This document shows, piece by piece, positions 37,144-45,479 of a stretch of 64,000 bases of DNA. The position numbers and the translations under genes are program-made. Origin of the DNA: Deltaproteobacteria bacterium (lineage in GTDB: Bacteria; Desulfobacterota; Syntrophia; Syntrophales; UBA8958); assembly GCA_029553375.1 (NCBI GenBank), contig JAKPCH010000039.1, forward strand, positions 62,001 through 126,000, given 5' to 3'. How positions within the stretch are numbered: position 1 is the stretch's first letter; every line of letters begins with the position of its first letter. A model generated the notes under the pieces. The model searched no databases, was not told the DNA's origin, and saw only the letters and a list, made by a program, of their open reading frames with translations.

Positions 37144-39453
37144 TCAGCGCAACCTCCAGATCGTCCCCCCTGGGGTGTCCGATATCTCAACCCCCATCCC
37201 ACGAAGTTCCCGGCGTATCTCGTCCGCCTCCTGCCACTTTCCCTCCCGGCGATATGCCTCTCTTCTGGCGATGAGCTCCTTGGCCTTCATGTCGATGTCA
37301 TACCCTTTGAATTCCATCACCCCCAAAATGGAATCAAGGATCTTCAAGGTATCCAAGACCTTGTCGCGGTCCTTCTCCGAGAGTCCATCCTTCGCCAAGG
37401 GGAGGCTGACCTTATTCACGAAGGCAAAAAGAGAGGCCAAGGCCCCCGAGACGTTCAGATCGTCATCCAGGCAGCCGAAGAAGCCCTGCCTCACATCGTA
37501 GATGGCCTGATCCAACTCACCGTAGCCCTCCCCGAAACGGCAACGCAGTAGTCTTTGTATGAACAGATTAAGCTTCCTGACCGTGTTTCTGGCCGTGTCC
37601 AAGGCGCCGAACGAGAAATTGAGGGGCTTGCGGTAATGGGAAGACAGGAGGAAGAACCTTATCTCTTTTCCTTGGTAACCCCTTTTTTCGAGGTCCTCGA
37701 TGGTGAAAACATTATCGAGGGAGCGGGACATCTTCTTTCCGCCCACCATGACCAGCTCCGTGTTGATCCAGTAATTCGCCATGACCTTGCCCGTGGCCGC
37801 CTTACCGATGGCGAGGACATTATCGCAGTGGGGGAAGACTATGTCCGAACCGCTGGCATGGATGTCAAAAACCTCGCCGAGATATTTGAGGGAGATGGCC
37901 GCGCACTCCAGGTGCCAGCTGGGCCTTGCGTTTCCCCAGGGAGTTTTGAAATAGACCCCTTCCTTCAGTTCGTTGAGGGTAGAGCGTTTTAGAAGGGTAA
38001 AATCACCGGGGCTGTCCTTTTCGTAATCGTCCAGATCGACGGTTCTTCCATGCTGGATGTTGCTCAAATCGATGCGTGAAAGCCTCCCGTAGTCCTCCAA
38101 CTTGGAGATGTCGAAGTAAACGGACCTCAACTTTTCATAGGCATATCCTTTTTCGACGAGCCGCTCCACCACCTTCACCATATCTTCCACGTTTTCCGTG
38201 GCGCGGGGGTAGGTTTCGTCCCTGAGGATATTCAGCTTTTCCATATCCCTCAGGAAGGCGGCGGTGCATCGATCGGAAAAGGTCTTCAAGTCAAGTCCCG
38301 CCCTCTTCGCCCCTTTGATGGAGCGGTCGGCCAAATCGATGATGTTCGTGAGGTGACGGACACGATAACCCTTATGAATAAGGTAACGCCTGATGAGGTC
38401 GGAAACGACGAAGCGCCTGTAACCGCCGATATGGGGCACCTCATGGACCGTGGGCCCACAGGAATGGATGAGGACCTCGTCGGCCTTCAGGGGCTTGAAC
38501 GGCTCCTTGGACCTGCTGAGGCAATTGTAAAGCCTCAGGGACGTTTCTTCACGGTCGGCATACAGCTCCGTGCTCAGATAACGTTCCCCGCCGTCGGGAA
38601 AAACGACTACTATCACCCCCCCCGACAGTTCTCTGGCCTTCTGTGCCGCAACATGCATGGCCGCCCCGGAGCTCATGCCCACCATCAGTCCCTCTTCTCG
38701 GGCCAGCCTTCTCGCCATCTCAAAGGCGTCCTCGTCGAGGATATTAACCTTTTCGTCCAGGCGGTTCTTGTCGAAAATACCCGGACGGTAGGATTCCTTC
38801 ATATTCTTGAGACCCTGGATCTTGTGTTGCAGGTAGGGCTCCACGCCGACAATGATCACCGCGGGATTGTATTCCTTGAGCCTCTTTGAGACGCCCATGG
38901 CGGTGCCCGTCGTCCCCAGCGTCAGTACCACCATGGTGACTTCACCGTCCGTCTGCCGCCAGATCTCCTCTCCCGTTCCGTGGTAATGGGCGAGGATATT
39001 GTCAGGGTTGTTGAACTGGTCCGGACAGTAATAGCGATCGGGGTTCTCTCTCAGGATGGCGTAAGCCTTTTCTATGGCCCCGTCGGTTCCCTGGGAAGAG
39101 GGCGTGAAGATCAATTCGGCGCCGAGGGCGCGGAGGATCTTCTTCCTCTCCTCACTGACGGCCTCCGACATTGTCAGACACAATCGGTATCCTCGAGATG
39201 CCGCTACCAGGGCCAGACCGATCCCCGTATTGCCGCTGGTGGCCTCCAGGATGATCTTATCCTTCGTCAGTTCGCCCCGTTCCTCTGCGCCGCGGATCAT
39301 GGCGTAGGCGGTTCTGTCCTTAATGGAGCCGCCCGGATTGAAGTACTCCAGTTTGGCCAAGATCCGGACGTTGGGGTTGGGATTGAGCCGCCTGATTTCC
39401 ACGAGGGGAGTGTTGCCGATCGTCTCCAGAATATCTTTATGAAAAAGGGGCAT
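37144..39453 (-). CDS. Fusion protein: N-terminal CysK/CysM-type cysteine synthase plus C-terminal cysteinyl-tRNA synthetase-like domain
   Basis: N: ETIGNTPLVEIRRL, NPGGSIKDR (PLP Lys45), EATSGNTGIGLA, LGTTGTAMGVSKRL. C (from about residue 305): SLRLYNCLSRSKEPFKPLKADEVLIHSCGPTVHEVPHIGG..., RPSWHLECAAI, DIHASGSDIVFPHCDN, KKMSRSLDN, C-terminal RREAYRREGKWQEADEIRRELRGMGVEISDTPGGTIWRLR. One uninterrupted ORF; SD GGAG upstream of ATG. Confidence 0.92.
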   Translation of the reverse strand: MPLFHKDILETIGNTPLVEIRRLNPNPNVRILAKLEYFNPGGSIKDRTAYAMIRGAEERGELTKDKIILEATSGNTGIGLALVAASRGYRLCLTMSEAVSEERKKILRALGAELIFTPSSQGTDGAIEKAYAILRENPDRYYCPDQFNNPDNILAHYHGTGEEIWRQTDGEVTMVVLTLGTTGTAMGVSKRLKEYNPAVIIVGVEPYLQHKIQGLKNMKESYRPGIFDKNRLDEKVNILDEDAFEMARRLAREEGLMVGMSSGAAMHVAAQKARELSGGVIVVVFPDGGERYLSTELYADREETSLRLYNCLSRSKEPFKPLKADEVLIHSCGPTVHEVPHIGGYRRFVVSDLIRRYLIHKGYRVRHLTNIIDLADRSIKGAKRAGLDLKTFSDRCTAAFLRDMEKLNILRDETYPRATENVEDMVKVVERLVEKGYAYEKLRSVYFDISKLEDYGRLSRIDLSNIQHGRTVDLDDYEKDSPGDFTLLKRSTLNELKEGVYFKTPWGNARPSWHLECAAISLKYLGEVFDIHASGSDIVFPHCDNVLAIGKAATGKVMANYWINTELVMVGGKKMSRSLDNVFTIEDLEKRGYQGKEIRFFLLSSHYRKPLNFSFGALDTARNTVRKLNLFIQRLLRCRFGEGYGELDQAIYDVRQGFFGCLDDDLNVSGALASLFAFVNKVSLPLAKDGLSEKDRDKVLDTLKILDSILGVMEFKGYDIDMKAKELIARREAYRREGKWQEADEIRRELRGMGVEISDTPGGTIWRLR

Positions 39454-39483
39454 AGATTCTCCGGAACGGACCCTTAAAGATTT

Positions 39484-39897
39484 TTAAGCATCGAACTTCG
39501 GGAGGGGAACCTTCACAAAGGGGACACCCTCTTCGCGGAGGTTTTCCTCTTCCTCCGGTGTCGTTGTCCCCCTGATGTTCCTTCTCTCCTCTTCCCCGTA
39601 ATGGATCTTCAGGGCAACATCGGCAAACCGTTCTCCGACGTCCTCAAAATTCTTAACCAAGAAATCATGGAGCACCTTGAGCGTCAGCATCGGTTGCCGA
39701 TCGATGGGACCTCTGGTGCCCTCTTTACTCTCCCTGCTCAGGAAGTTGACACTGGAGGGGGCGATCTCCGCCTTGGTGCTGCCGCAAAAGGGACAGGTAA
39801 TAAACCCTCTCTCCCGTTGTTCCTCGAAAGAACGCCGGTCTTGAAACCAGCCTTCGAAAACGTGCCCCTGATCGCAACGAAGATCGTAGATAATCAT
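39484..39897 (-). CDS. DUF1178 family zinc-ribbon protein
   Basis: MIIYDLRCDQGHVFEGWFQDRRSFEEQRERGFITCPFCGSTKAEIAPSS; start moved to MIIYDL. Confidence 0.8.
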   Translation of the reverse strand: MIIYDLRCDQGHVFEGWFQDRRSFEEQRERGFITCPFCGSTKAEIAPSSVNFLSRESKEGTRGPIDRQPMLTLKVLHDFLVKNFEDVGERFADVALKIHYGEEERRNIRGTTTPEEEENLREEGVPFVKVPLPKFDA

Positions 39898-39956
39898 GAC
39901 GAAAGTCAAAAAAAATATGGACAGACCCTTTTTTTTCGTATAAGTTGTTTGATTGT

Positions 39957-40033
39957 CGGGATGTGGCCCAGTCTGGTAGGGCACTGCGTTCGGGACGCAG
40001 GAGTCGCGCGTTCAAATCGCGCCATCCCGACCA
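39957..40033 (+). tRNA. tRNA-Pro (CGG)
   Basis: CGGGATGTGGCCCAGTCTGGTAGGGCACTGCGTTCGGGACGCAGGAGTCGCGCGTTCAAATCGCGCCATCCCGACCA. Confidence 0.93.
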
Positions 40034-40042
40034 TTTTTTTGT

Positions 40043-41260
40043 TCATCCGCCAACGACTGAGGCCATCTTGAAGATGGGCAGGTACATGGCGATGATCATC
40101 CCGCCGACCACCCCTCCCAGGAAGACCATCATGAAAGGCTCCAAGAGGGAAGTCATGGCCTCCACCGCGGCGTCCACCTCATCATCGTAGAAATCGGCGA
40201 TCTTGGACAGCATGGTGTCAAGGGCCCCTGTGGCCTCACCGACGGCGATCATCTGTACCACCATGGGGGGGAAGATGTCCGTCTCCGCCAGGGGCTCGGC
40301 AATGGTTTTACCCTCGGCGATACTCCGGCGCGTGTTGAGGAGGGCCTGCTCGATAATGACGTTTCCCGCCGTCTTGCTGACGATCGTCAAACCCTCAAGG
40401 ATGGGGACACCGCTGGACATCATGGTGGACATGGTTCTGGTGAACTTGGCGACGGCCACCTTTTTCAAAAGGGGACCGAAAACGGGGGCCTTGAGCACAA
40501 GACTGTCGATGAGATATCGTCCCCTCTCCGTGGCTTTGAAACGATTGAAAGCGATAAACGCCGCGATCACCACCCCTAACATCAGGAGAAAATACTTCTG
40601 GGTAAAGGCGCTGGCGTTGACAAGGAACTGGGTGGGACCCGGCAATTCACCGCCCATGCCCTCGAACATCTTCTGGAAGACCGGTATGACCTTCAAGAGG
40701 AGGAGGGCGACGACGCCGATGGAGATAACGAGAACGCTGGCGGGATATGTCATGGCCCCCTTGACCTTGCTCTTCAATTTCATCGCCTTTTCCATGTAAT
40801 TGGACAGGCGTTGGAGGATGACGTCCAGAATACCGCCGCTTTCCCCTGCCGCGACCAGGTTGACGAAGAGCTCATCGAAGATCTTGGGGTATTTTTTCAA
40901 GGCGTCACAAAGAGTGGAACCGCTCTCAATGTCTTCTTTGATGGAGGTGATGACGGCCTTGAAGGTCTTGTTCTGCTCCTGTTGGGCCAAGAGATCCAAA
41001 CATTGGATCAGGGGCAGGCCGGCATTGATCATGGTGGAGAATATCCTCGCGAAGACCACCACGTCCTTCTCTTTGACACCCTGTTTTAGGAAAGGGAGGT
41101 ACTCCGAAAGGTCTTTCGGTTTGGGCTTGACATTTATGGACCGGTAACCCTGCCGACGGAGCATGTTACGGACAGCGGCCTCGTCGGTCCCATCCATGAC
41201 CCCCTTCTTGATCTCACCGCGACGATTGGCGGCCTCCCACACAAACGCCGGCATCTTCAA
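40043..41260 (-). CDS. pilC: Type II secretion/type IV pilus inner-membrane platform protein (GspF/PilC family)
   Basis: FARIFSTMINAGLPLIQCLDLLAQQ; GESGGILDVILQRLSNYMEKAMKLKSKVKGAMTYP; GEATGALDTMLSKIADFYDDEVD. Confidence 0.9.
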   Translation of the reverse strand: MKMPAFVWEAANRRGEIKKGVMDGTDEAAVRNMLRRQGYRSINVKPKPKDLSEYLPFLKQGVKEKDVVVFARIFSTMINAGLPLIQCLDLLAQQEQNKTFKAVITSIKEDIESGSTLCDALKKYPKIFDELFVNLVAAGESGGILDVILQRLSNYMEKAMKLKSKVKGAMTYPASVLVISIGVVALLLLKVIPVFQKMFEGMGGELPGPTQFLVNASAFTQKYFLLMLGVVIAAFIAFNRFKATERGRYLIDSLVLKAPVFGPLLKKVAVAKFTRTMSTMMSSGVPILEGLTIVSKTAGNVIIEQALLNTRRSIAEGKTIAEPLAETDIFPPMVVQMIAVGEATGALDTMLSKIADFYDDEVDAAVEAMTSLLEPFMMVFLGGVVGGMIIAMYLPIFKMASVVGG

Positions 41261-42003
41261 CCCCTTCTGGTCATGGCCCTACAGGCCGTGTACATGATTA
41301 TCCCTCCCGCAACGGACACATTCAGGGACTGCACTTTCCCTATCATAGGGATCTTCAGAAGGAAATCACATTTTCTCTTGACGAGGGGCCTGATACCTTT
41401 ACCCTCACTCCCCACCACAAGGGCCACCCGCTCCTCAAAGGTTATGTCCTCTATGTCGTCTTTCCCTTCCACGTCGGCCCCGTAAATCCAGAAACCTCTC
41501 TCTTTTAAAAACATCAGCCCACGGGCGATGTTTGTCACCGCCGCGACCTTCGTCAGGCGGGCCGCTCCCGCGGATGCCTTTACCGCTGCCGCCGTGACAC
41601 CGGCCGCCCTATGCCGCGGGATGACCACACCGTTGCATCCGAAACAGTGAGCCGTCCTGATGAGGGCCCCCAGGTTCCTCGGGTCCATCACACCATCGAC
41701 GACCAAGACCAAATCCCCCTTCAGAGACGGTTTACGACAAGCCATGATCTCCTCCAGGGTCGCCTCCTGAAAAGGCCGGACCAGGGCCACCACCCCCTGG
41801 TGAGGGGCATAATCCGTCAGGCGATCGAGGGCCGACCGATCCTTGATTTCAATCTCAATCCCCCTTGACGCGGCCAAATCCAAGAGCTTGGCCATCGTTT
41901 CCCCGCGCCCGCCGGCGGCGGCGATCAACTTCTCAACGCCCGAGGGATCGTCAAGGACGATCTCCCTAACGGGGTTTCGTCCGTAGATGATGGACCGGGC
42001 CAC
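41257..42003 (-). CDS. rlmB: 23S rRNA (guanosine-2'-O)-methyltransferase RlmB-like (SpoU family)
   Basis: IYGRNPVREIV; LVVDGVMDPRNLGALIRTAHCFGCNGVVIP; VALVVGSEGKGIRPLVKRKCDFLLKIPMIGKVQSLNVSVAGGI. Confidence 0.93.
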   Translation of the reverse strand: MARSIIYGRNPVREIVLDDPSGVEKLIAAAGGRGETMAKLLDLAASRGIEIEIKDRSALDRLTDYAPHQGVVALVRPFQEATLEEIMACRKPSLKGDLVLVVDGVMDPRNLGALIRTAHCFGCNGVVIPRHRAAGVTAAAVKASAGAARLTKVAAVTNIARGLMFLKERGFWIYGADVEGKDDIEDITFEERVALVVGSEGKGIRPLVKRKCDFLLKIPMIGKVQSLNVSVAGGIIMYTACRAMTRRG

Positions 42004-42017
42004 CTCTTTTACCGATC

Positions 42018-42290
42018 CTATTCGGAATAGTCCTCTTCGCCGATAAATTCCGTGTGATCCTCGATGACCCGATAGGTTGCCTTTGCATTGACCAGATATT
42101 CGGGATGGGCATAGGTAACCTTGCCCGCCGCGATCTCCCGCAGGGCCGTTACGATCTCTCTGTTGTTCTTCGTCTCCACCAAGGGTTTCGCCCCTTTGAG
42201 GAGCTGACGGGCCCTCTTAGCCGTCAGCAGCACAAGGGCGAATCGGTTTTTGGCTTCCTTGAGGGAATCTTCAACGGTTATCCTGGCCAT
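42018..42290 (-). CDS. rpoZ: DNA-directed RNA polymerase subunit omega
   Basis: [30 protein letters not shown]...[16 protein letters not shown]. Confidence 0.92.
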   Translation of the reverse strand: MARITVEDSLKEAKNRFALVLLTAKRARQLLKGAKPLVETKNNREIVTALREIAAGKVTYAHPEYLVNAKATYRVIEDHTEFIGEEDYSE

Positions 42291-42303
42291 GATTTATCCT
42301 CCT

Positions 42304-42930
42304 TCACTTTCCTTCCCACAGGCCTCGGACGACACCCTCCATGCGGAACGAACGGAGCTTTTCCGCCTGGTATATCGCCTGGAGGTGGGACACGGCCTTT
42401 TCGAGCCTGTCGTTCACAACGACGTAATCATACCAAATATATTCCTTTATTTCATCCTTCGCCCTTTCGAACCTCCTGGCTATGACCTCCGGCGGCTCGG
42501 ATCTACGTCGTGCCAGGCGGTTGCGCAGTTCCTCCAAAGTCGGCGGCAGGATGAAGACAAAGACCCCCCCCGGACATCGCTCCTTGAGGGTTCGTGCCCC
42601 CTGGGGATCGATATCCACGATAACGTCGGATCCCCCGGCCATGAGTTCCGTCAAAGCCTTGGCCGAGGTACCGTAGAGATGGCCGAAATTGCATGCCCAC
42701 TCCAAAAATTCGCCACGGTTCGCCATCTCTTCGAATTCCTCCCGGGAGACAAAGAAGTAGTCTCGACCCTCGACCTCACCGGGCCGGGGGGGACGGGTGG
42801 TATGGGAAACAGAGAAACGCAGGGCGGGGCAGAGGCGAAACAACCGGCGGCATATCGTCGTCTTGCCCGTACCAGACGGGGCGGATACAACAATGTACAT
42901 ACCCTGTATCTGGAGGTCTTCTTTCTTCAT
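42304..42930 (-). CDS. gmk: Guanylate kinase
   Basis: YIVVSAPSGTGKTTICRRL; SVSHTTRPPRPGEVEGRDYFFVSREEFE. Confidence 0.95.
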   Translation of the reverse strand: MKKEDLQIQGMYIVVSAPSGTGKTTICRRLFRLCPALRFSVSHTTRPPRPGEVEGRDYFFVSREEFEEMANRGEFLEWACNFGHLYGTSAKALTELMAGGSDVIVDIDPQGARTLKERCPGGVFVFILPPTLEELRNRLARRRSEPPEVIARRFERAKDEIKEYIWYDYVVVNDRLEKAVSHLQAIYQAEKLRSFRMEGVVRGLWEGK

Positions 42931-43814
42931 TCCACGTTCTGCACCTGCTCCCTGATCCTGGCCAATTCCCCCTTCATGTCGATGACGCGACGGGCGATGA
43001 CGGCGTCCGGGCTCTTGGATCCCATGGTGTTGATCTCCCTGTTCATCTCCTGCAGCAGGAAATCTATCTTACGCCCCACGGCCTCTCCGTCTGCGTTTGT
43101 GAGGAGGTCGAGGAATTGACTAATATGACTTCTCAGACGCACCACCTCCTCGGTGATATCGCTCTTTTCCGCCATGAGGGCCACCTCTTGACAAAGACGT
43201 CCCTCGTCGAGCTCCATCCCTTCCGAAAGCTCGCGGACCCGTTCCAACAAGTTGCGGCGGTAGTCCTTCGCCACCTGAGGGGCTCGGGCCAAGACATCAT
43301 CCAGGAGTCCCTCTATAAAAGTAACGCGGGGGATGAGGTCCCTCCTTATCGCCTCTCCTTCTTTCAACCGCATTTCCTTGAGGGCCCCGATGGCGCCTTC
43401 CAGAACCCCTTCCACGTCACGCCAGAGGACGGACCCGTCTTCCGTGTCCCGCAAGGCGAATATATCTCTAAAAGAGACAATCATCGACAGGGTGATGTCA
43501 CCGGGCACGCCCAGCTCTCCCTTCAATTCCTCGAGGAGGTCGCGGTAACGTTTTGCCAGGGATAGGTCCAAAGCCAACGCGGACCCGCTGGCGCCCCCCT
43601 CCACCGAATCCACCCTTATATACACTTCTATCCTCCCCCGGGCAAAGGCCTCGCTTACTTTTTTTTTCATCTCCGGCTCCAGGTAGGACAGGGCCGGAGG
43701 GAGACGAAAAGAGACCTCGAGGAACCTATGATTGAGGGATTTCATCTCTACGGTTATCTTTCTACCGTTCTTTACCTCCTCGGACCGACCGAAACCCGTC
43801 ATGCTCGCTATCAT
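42927..43814 (-). CDS. YicC/YloC family endoribonuclease-like protein
   Basis: MIASMTGFGRSEEVKNGRKITVEMKSLNHRFLEVSFRLP; GRKIDFLLQEMNREINTMGSKS. Confidence 0.92.
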   Translation of the reverse strand: MIASMTGFGRSEEVKNGRKITVEMKSLNHRFLEVSFRLPPALSYLEPEMKKKVSEAFARGRIEVYIRVDSVEGGASGSALALDLSLAKRYRDLLEELKGELGVPGDITLSMIVSFRDIFALRDTEDGSVLWRDVEGVLEGAIGALKEMRLKEGEAIRRDLIPRVTFIEGLLDDVLARAPQVAKDYRRNLLERVRELSEGMELDEGRLCQEVALMAEKSDITEEVVRLRSHISQFLDLLTNADGEAVGRKIDFLLQEMNREINTMGSKSPDAVIARRVIDMKGELARIREQVQNVE

Positions 43815-44344
43815 GTCGACATCATCCTCAATTGTTTCCGATATTTTTGCCTTATCGAAAAAAACACCCCCCTGACTTCCTCGGATCCATAGTCAGGATA
43901 GGTCCAGGGTAAGGGTTGAAATCCCCCCTCTCGAAAGATCAGGGTCAAATCGGCATAAACTCCATCTCTTAGATAGGGGCGATGGGCGAAGGCCTTACCC
44001 GTGGCCAGTATAAGGTGGTGGTTGGACACATAACCGGGGTCTATGTTCACCCTCCTGTTACCGGATACGGCGAAATCCGCTTCCAGTAGATCGGCCTTTA
44101 TCTTCCGGTCGGGCAGCGTCTCGGGGGGCATGAGGGGGCCGAAGGAAAAGAATCTCCTCATCAGATCGGAACCCATTTCCCGGCGATAGTAATCTGTATA
44201 ATGAAACGGGAAAACTCTGCTTATGTAATCAGGCTCGCCCCATAAAGAGGTCATGGCGCCGATGGCAGCCTCCATGATCGCCATTTCTCTGAAGATGAGA
44301 CTTGCCACCGCTTTCACCGGTTCGGCCGGTTTCAATCGACTCAT
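43811..44344 (-). CDS. DUF4416 family protein
   Basis: GEPDYISRVFPFHYTDYYRREMGSDLMRRFFSF; RRVNIDPGYVSNHHLILATGKAFAHRPYL. Confidence 0.75.
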   Translation of the reverse strand: MSRLKPAEPVKAVASLIFREMAIMEAAIGAMTSLWGEPDYISRVFPFHYTDYYRREMGSDLMRRFFSFGPLMPPETLPDRKIKADLLEADFAVSGNRRVNIDPGYVSNHHLILATGKAFAHRPYLRDGVYADLTLIFREGGFQPLPWTYPDYGSEEVRGVFFSIRQKYRKQLRMMST

Positions 44345-45333
44345 AGGGACTTCTTCAGCTCGCGACGGGTGACCGTGGCCGTTCCGACCTTGCCGACGGC
44401 GATACCCGCCGCCCGGTTCGAGAGAAAGGCCGCTTCCTTGAAGGTGGCACCCGAAGCCAAAGAGAGGGCGAACACACCGATGGCCGTGTCACCGGCCCCT
44501 GTCACGTCGAAGACCTCCCGCGCCTGAGCGGCGAATTCCGTGTGTTCGATACCGTCGGATCGTTCGAAAAGGCTCATCCCCTCCTCCCCCCTGGTAATTA
44601 GGACGGCCCTGAAATCGTGCGCCATAAGAAGATCTCGCCCGGCTCTTACGAGGCTGCGGCGATCCGTAATCTCATATCCGGCGGCGCGGCCCGCTTCATG
44701 GTGATTCGGAGTGATTACGTCCACACCACGGTAAAAAGAGAAATCATTTCTTTTCGGGTCCACACAGGTTACGATCCCCCGCCGACCGACGATCCCTCTG
44801 ATCCCCTCCATGAGGGCGGTCGTGACGACACCCTTGCCGTAGTCCGAGATCACGATCGCCCCCAATCTATCCTTCAGGGCGTCCATGATCGTGATCATAC
44901 GGTTGGTACTCTCCGCCGTAACGGGTCTCCGGCTTTCCCGGTCGAAACGTACCACCTGCTGTCCGTGGGCCACAATCCTTGTCTTCAGCGTTGTTTTCCG
45001 GTCCTCCTCTACGATGATGCCGTCGGTGACGATCCCCCTGGCCCCGAGTTCCGCCAGGAGCCGTTCTCCCATATCGTCGCGTCCCACCACCCCCAAGCCA
45101 TAGACGGTACCTCCCATGGCCAGGATGTTGTTCATCACGTTCGCACTCCCACCCAGGAGGACATCCTCGGTCTGGACATCGACGACGGGGACGGGTGCCT
45201 CGGGAGATATCCGTGAGACCCGCCCCCAAATGAAGTGATCGACCATGAGATCGCCCACGACTAGAACCGCGGCCGAGGGAAAATTGTCCATGATCTCCAG
45301 GGCCCTCTTCCTGCTCAACGTTCGCTTGGTCAT
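44341..45333 (-). CDS. D-glycero-beta-D-manno-heptose-7-phosphate kinase (RfaE domain I/HldE1-type)
   Basis: VLVVGDLMVDHFIWGRVSRISPEAPVPVVDV; GGSANVMNNILAMGG; VTGAGDTAIGVFAL. Confidence 0.9.
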   Translation of the reverse strand: MTKRTLSRKRALEIMDNFPSAAVLVVGDLMVDHFIWGRVSRISPEAPVPVVDVQTEDVLLGGSANVMNNILAMGGTVYGLGVVGRDDMGERLLAELGARGIVTDGIIVEEDRKTTLKTRIVAHGQQVVRFDRESRRPVTAESTNRMITIMDALKDRLGAIVISDYGKGVVTTALMEGIRGIVGRRGIVTCVDPKRNDFSFYRGVDVITPNHHEAGRAAGYEITDRRSLVRAGRDLLMAHDFRAVLITRGEEGMSLFERSDGIEHTEFAAQAREVFDVTGAGDTAIGVFALSLASGATFKEAAFLSNRAAGIAVGKVGTATVTRRELKKSL

Positions 45334-45401
45334 GACTTGCGGCGCCGGTGCCTCTCACACCTCCTCACTTTACCTCGAAAAACACCCCTAAAAGGGAGTG
45401 G

Positions 45402-45430
45402 ATACTAAGATCAAACCAAGGTTTTGTCAA
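45402..45430 (-). promoter_or_regulatory. Putative sigma70-type promoter for the heptose kinase-DUF4416-yicC-gmk-rpoZ-rlmB-pilC operon
   Basis: Minus strand TTGACA-17 bp-TAGTAT. Confidence 0.55.
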
Positions 45431-45479
45431 TATCCTTATTCCCCGTCCGGTGACATTCCAATTGACTTGGGAGGCCTTA

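Noticed and set aside
39924-39956. Promoter for tRNA-Pro (TGGACA...TATAAG)
   Set aside because: Spacer is only 15 bp; plausible but too weak to list as a feature.
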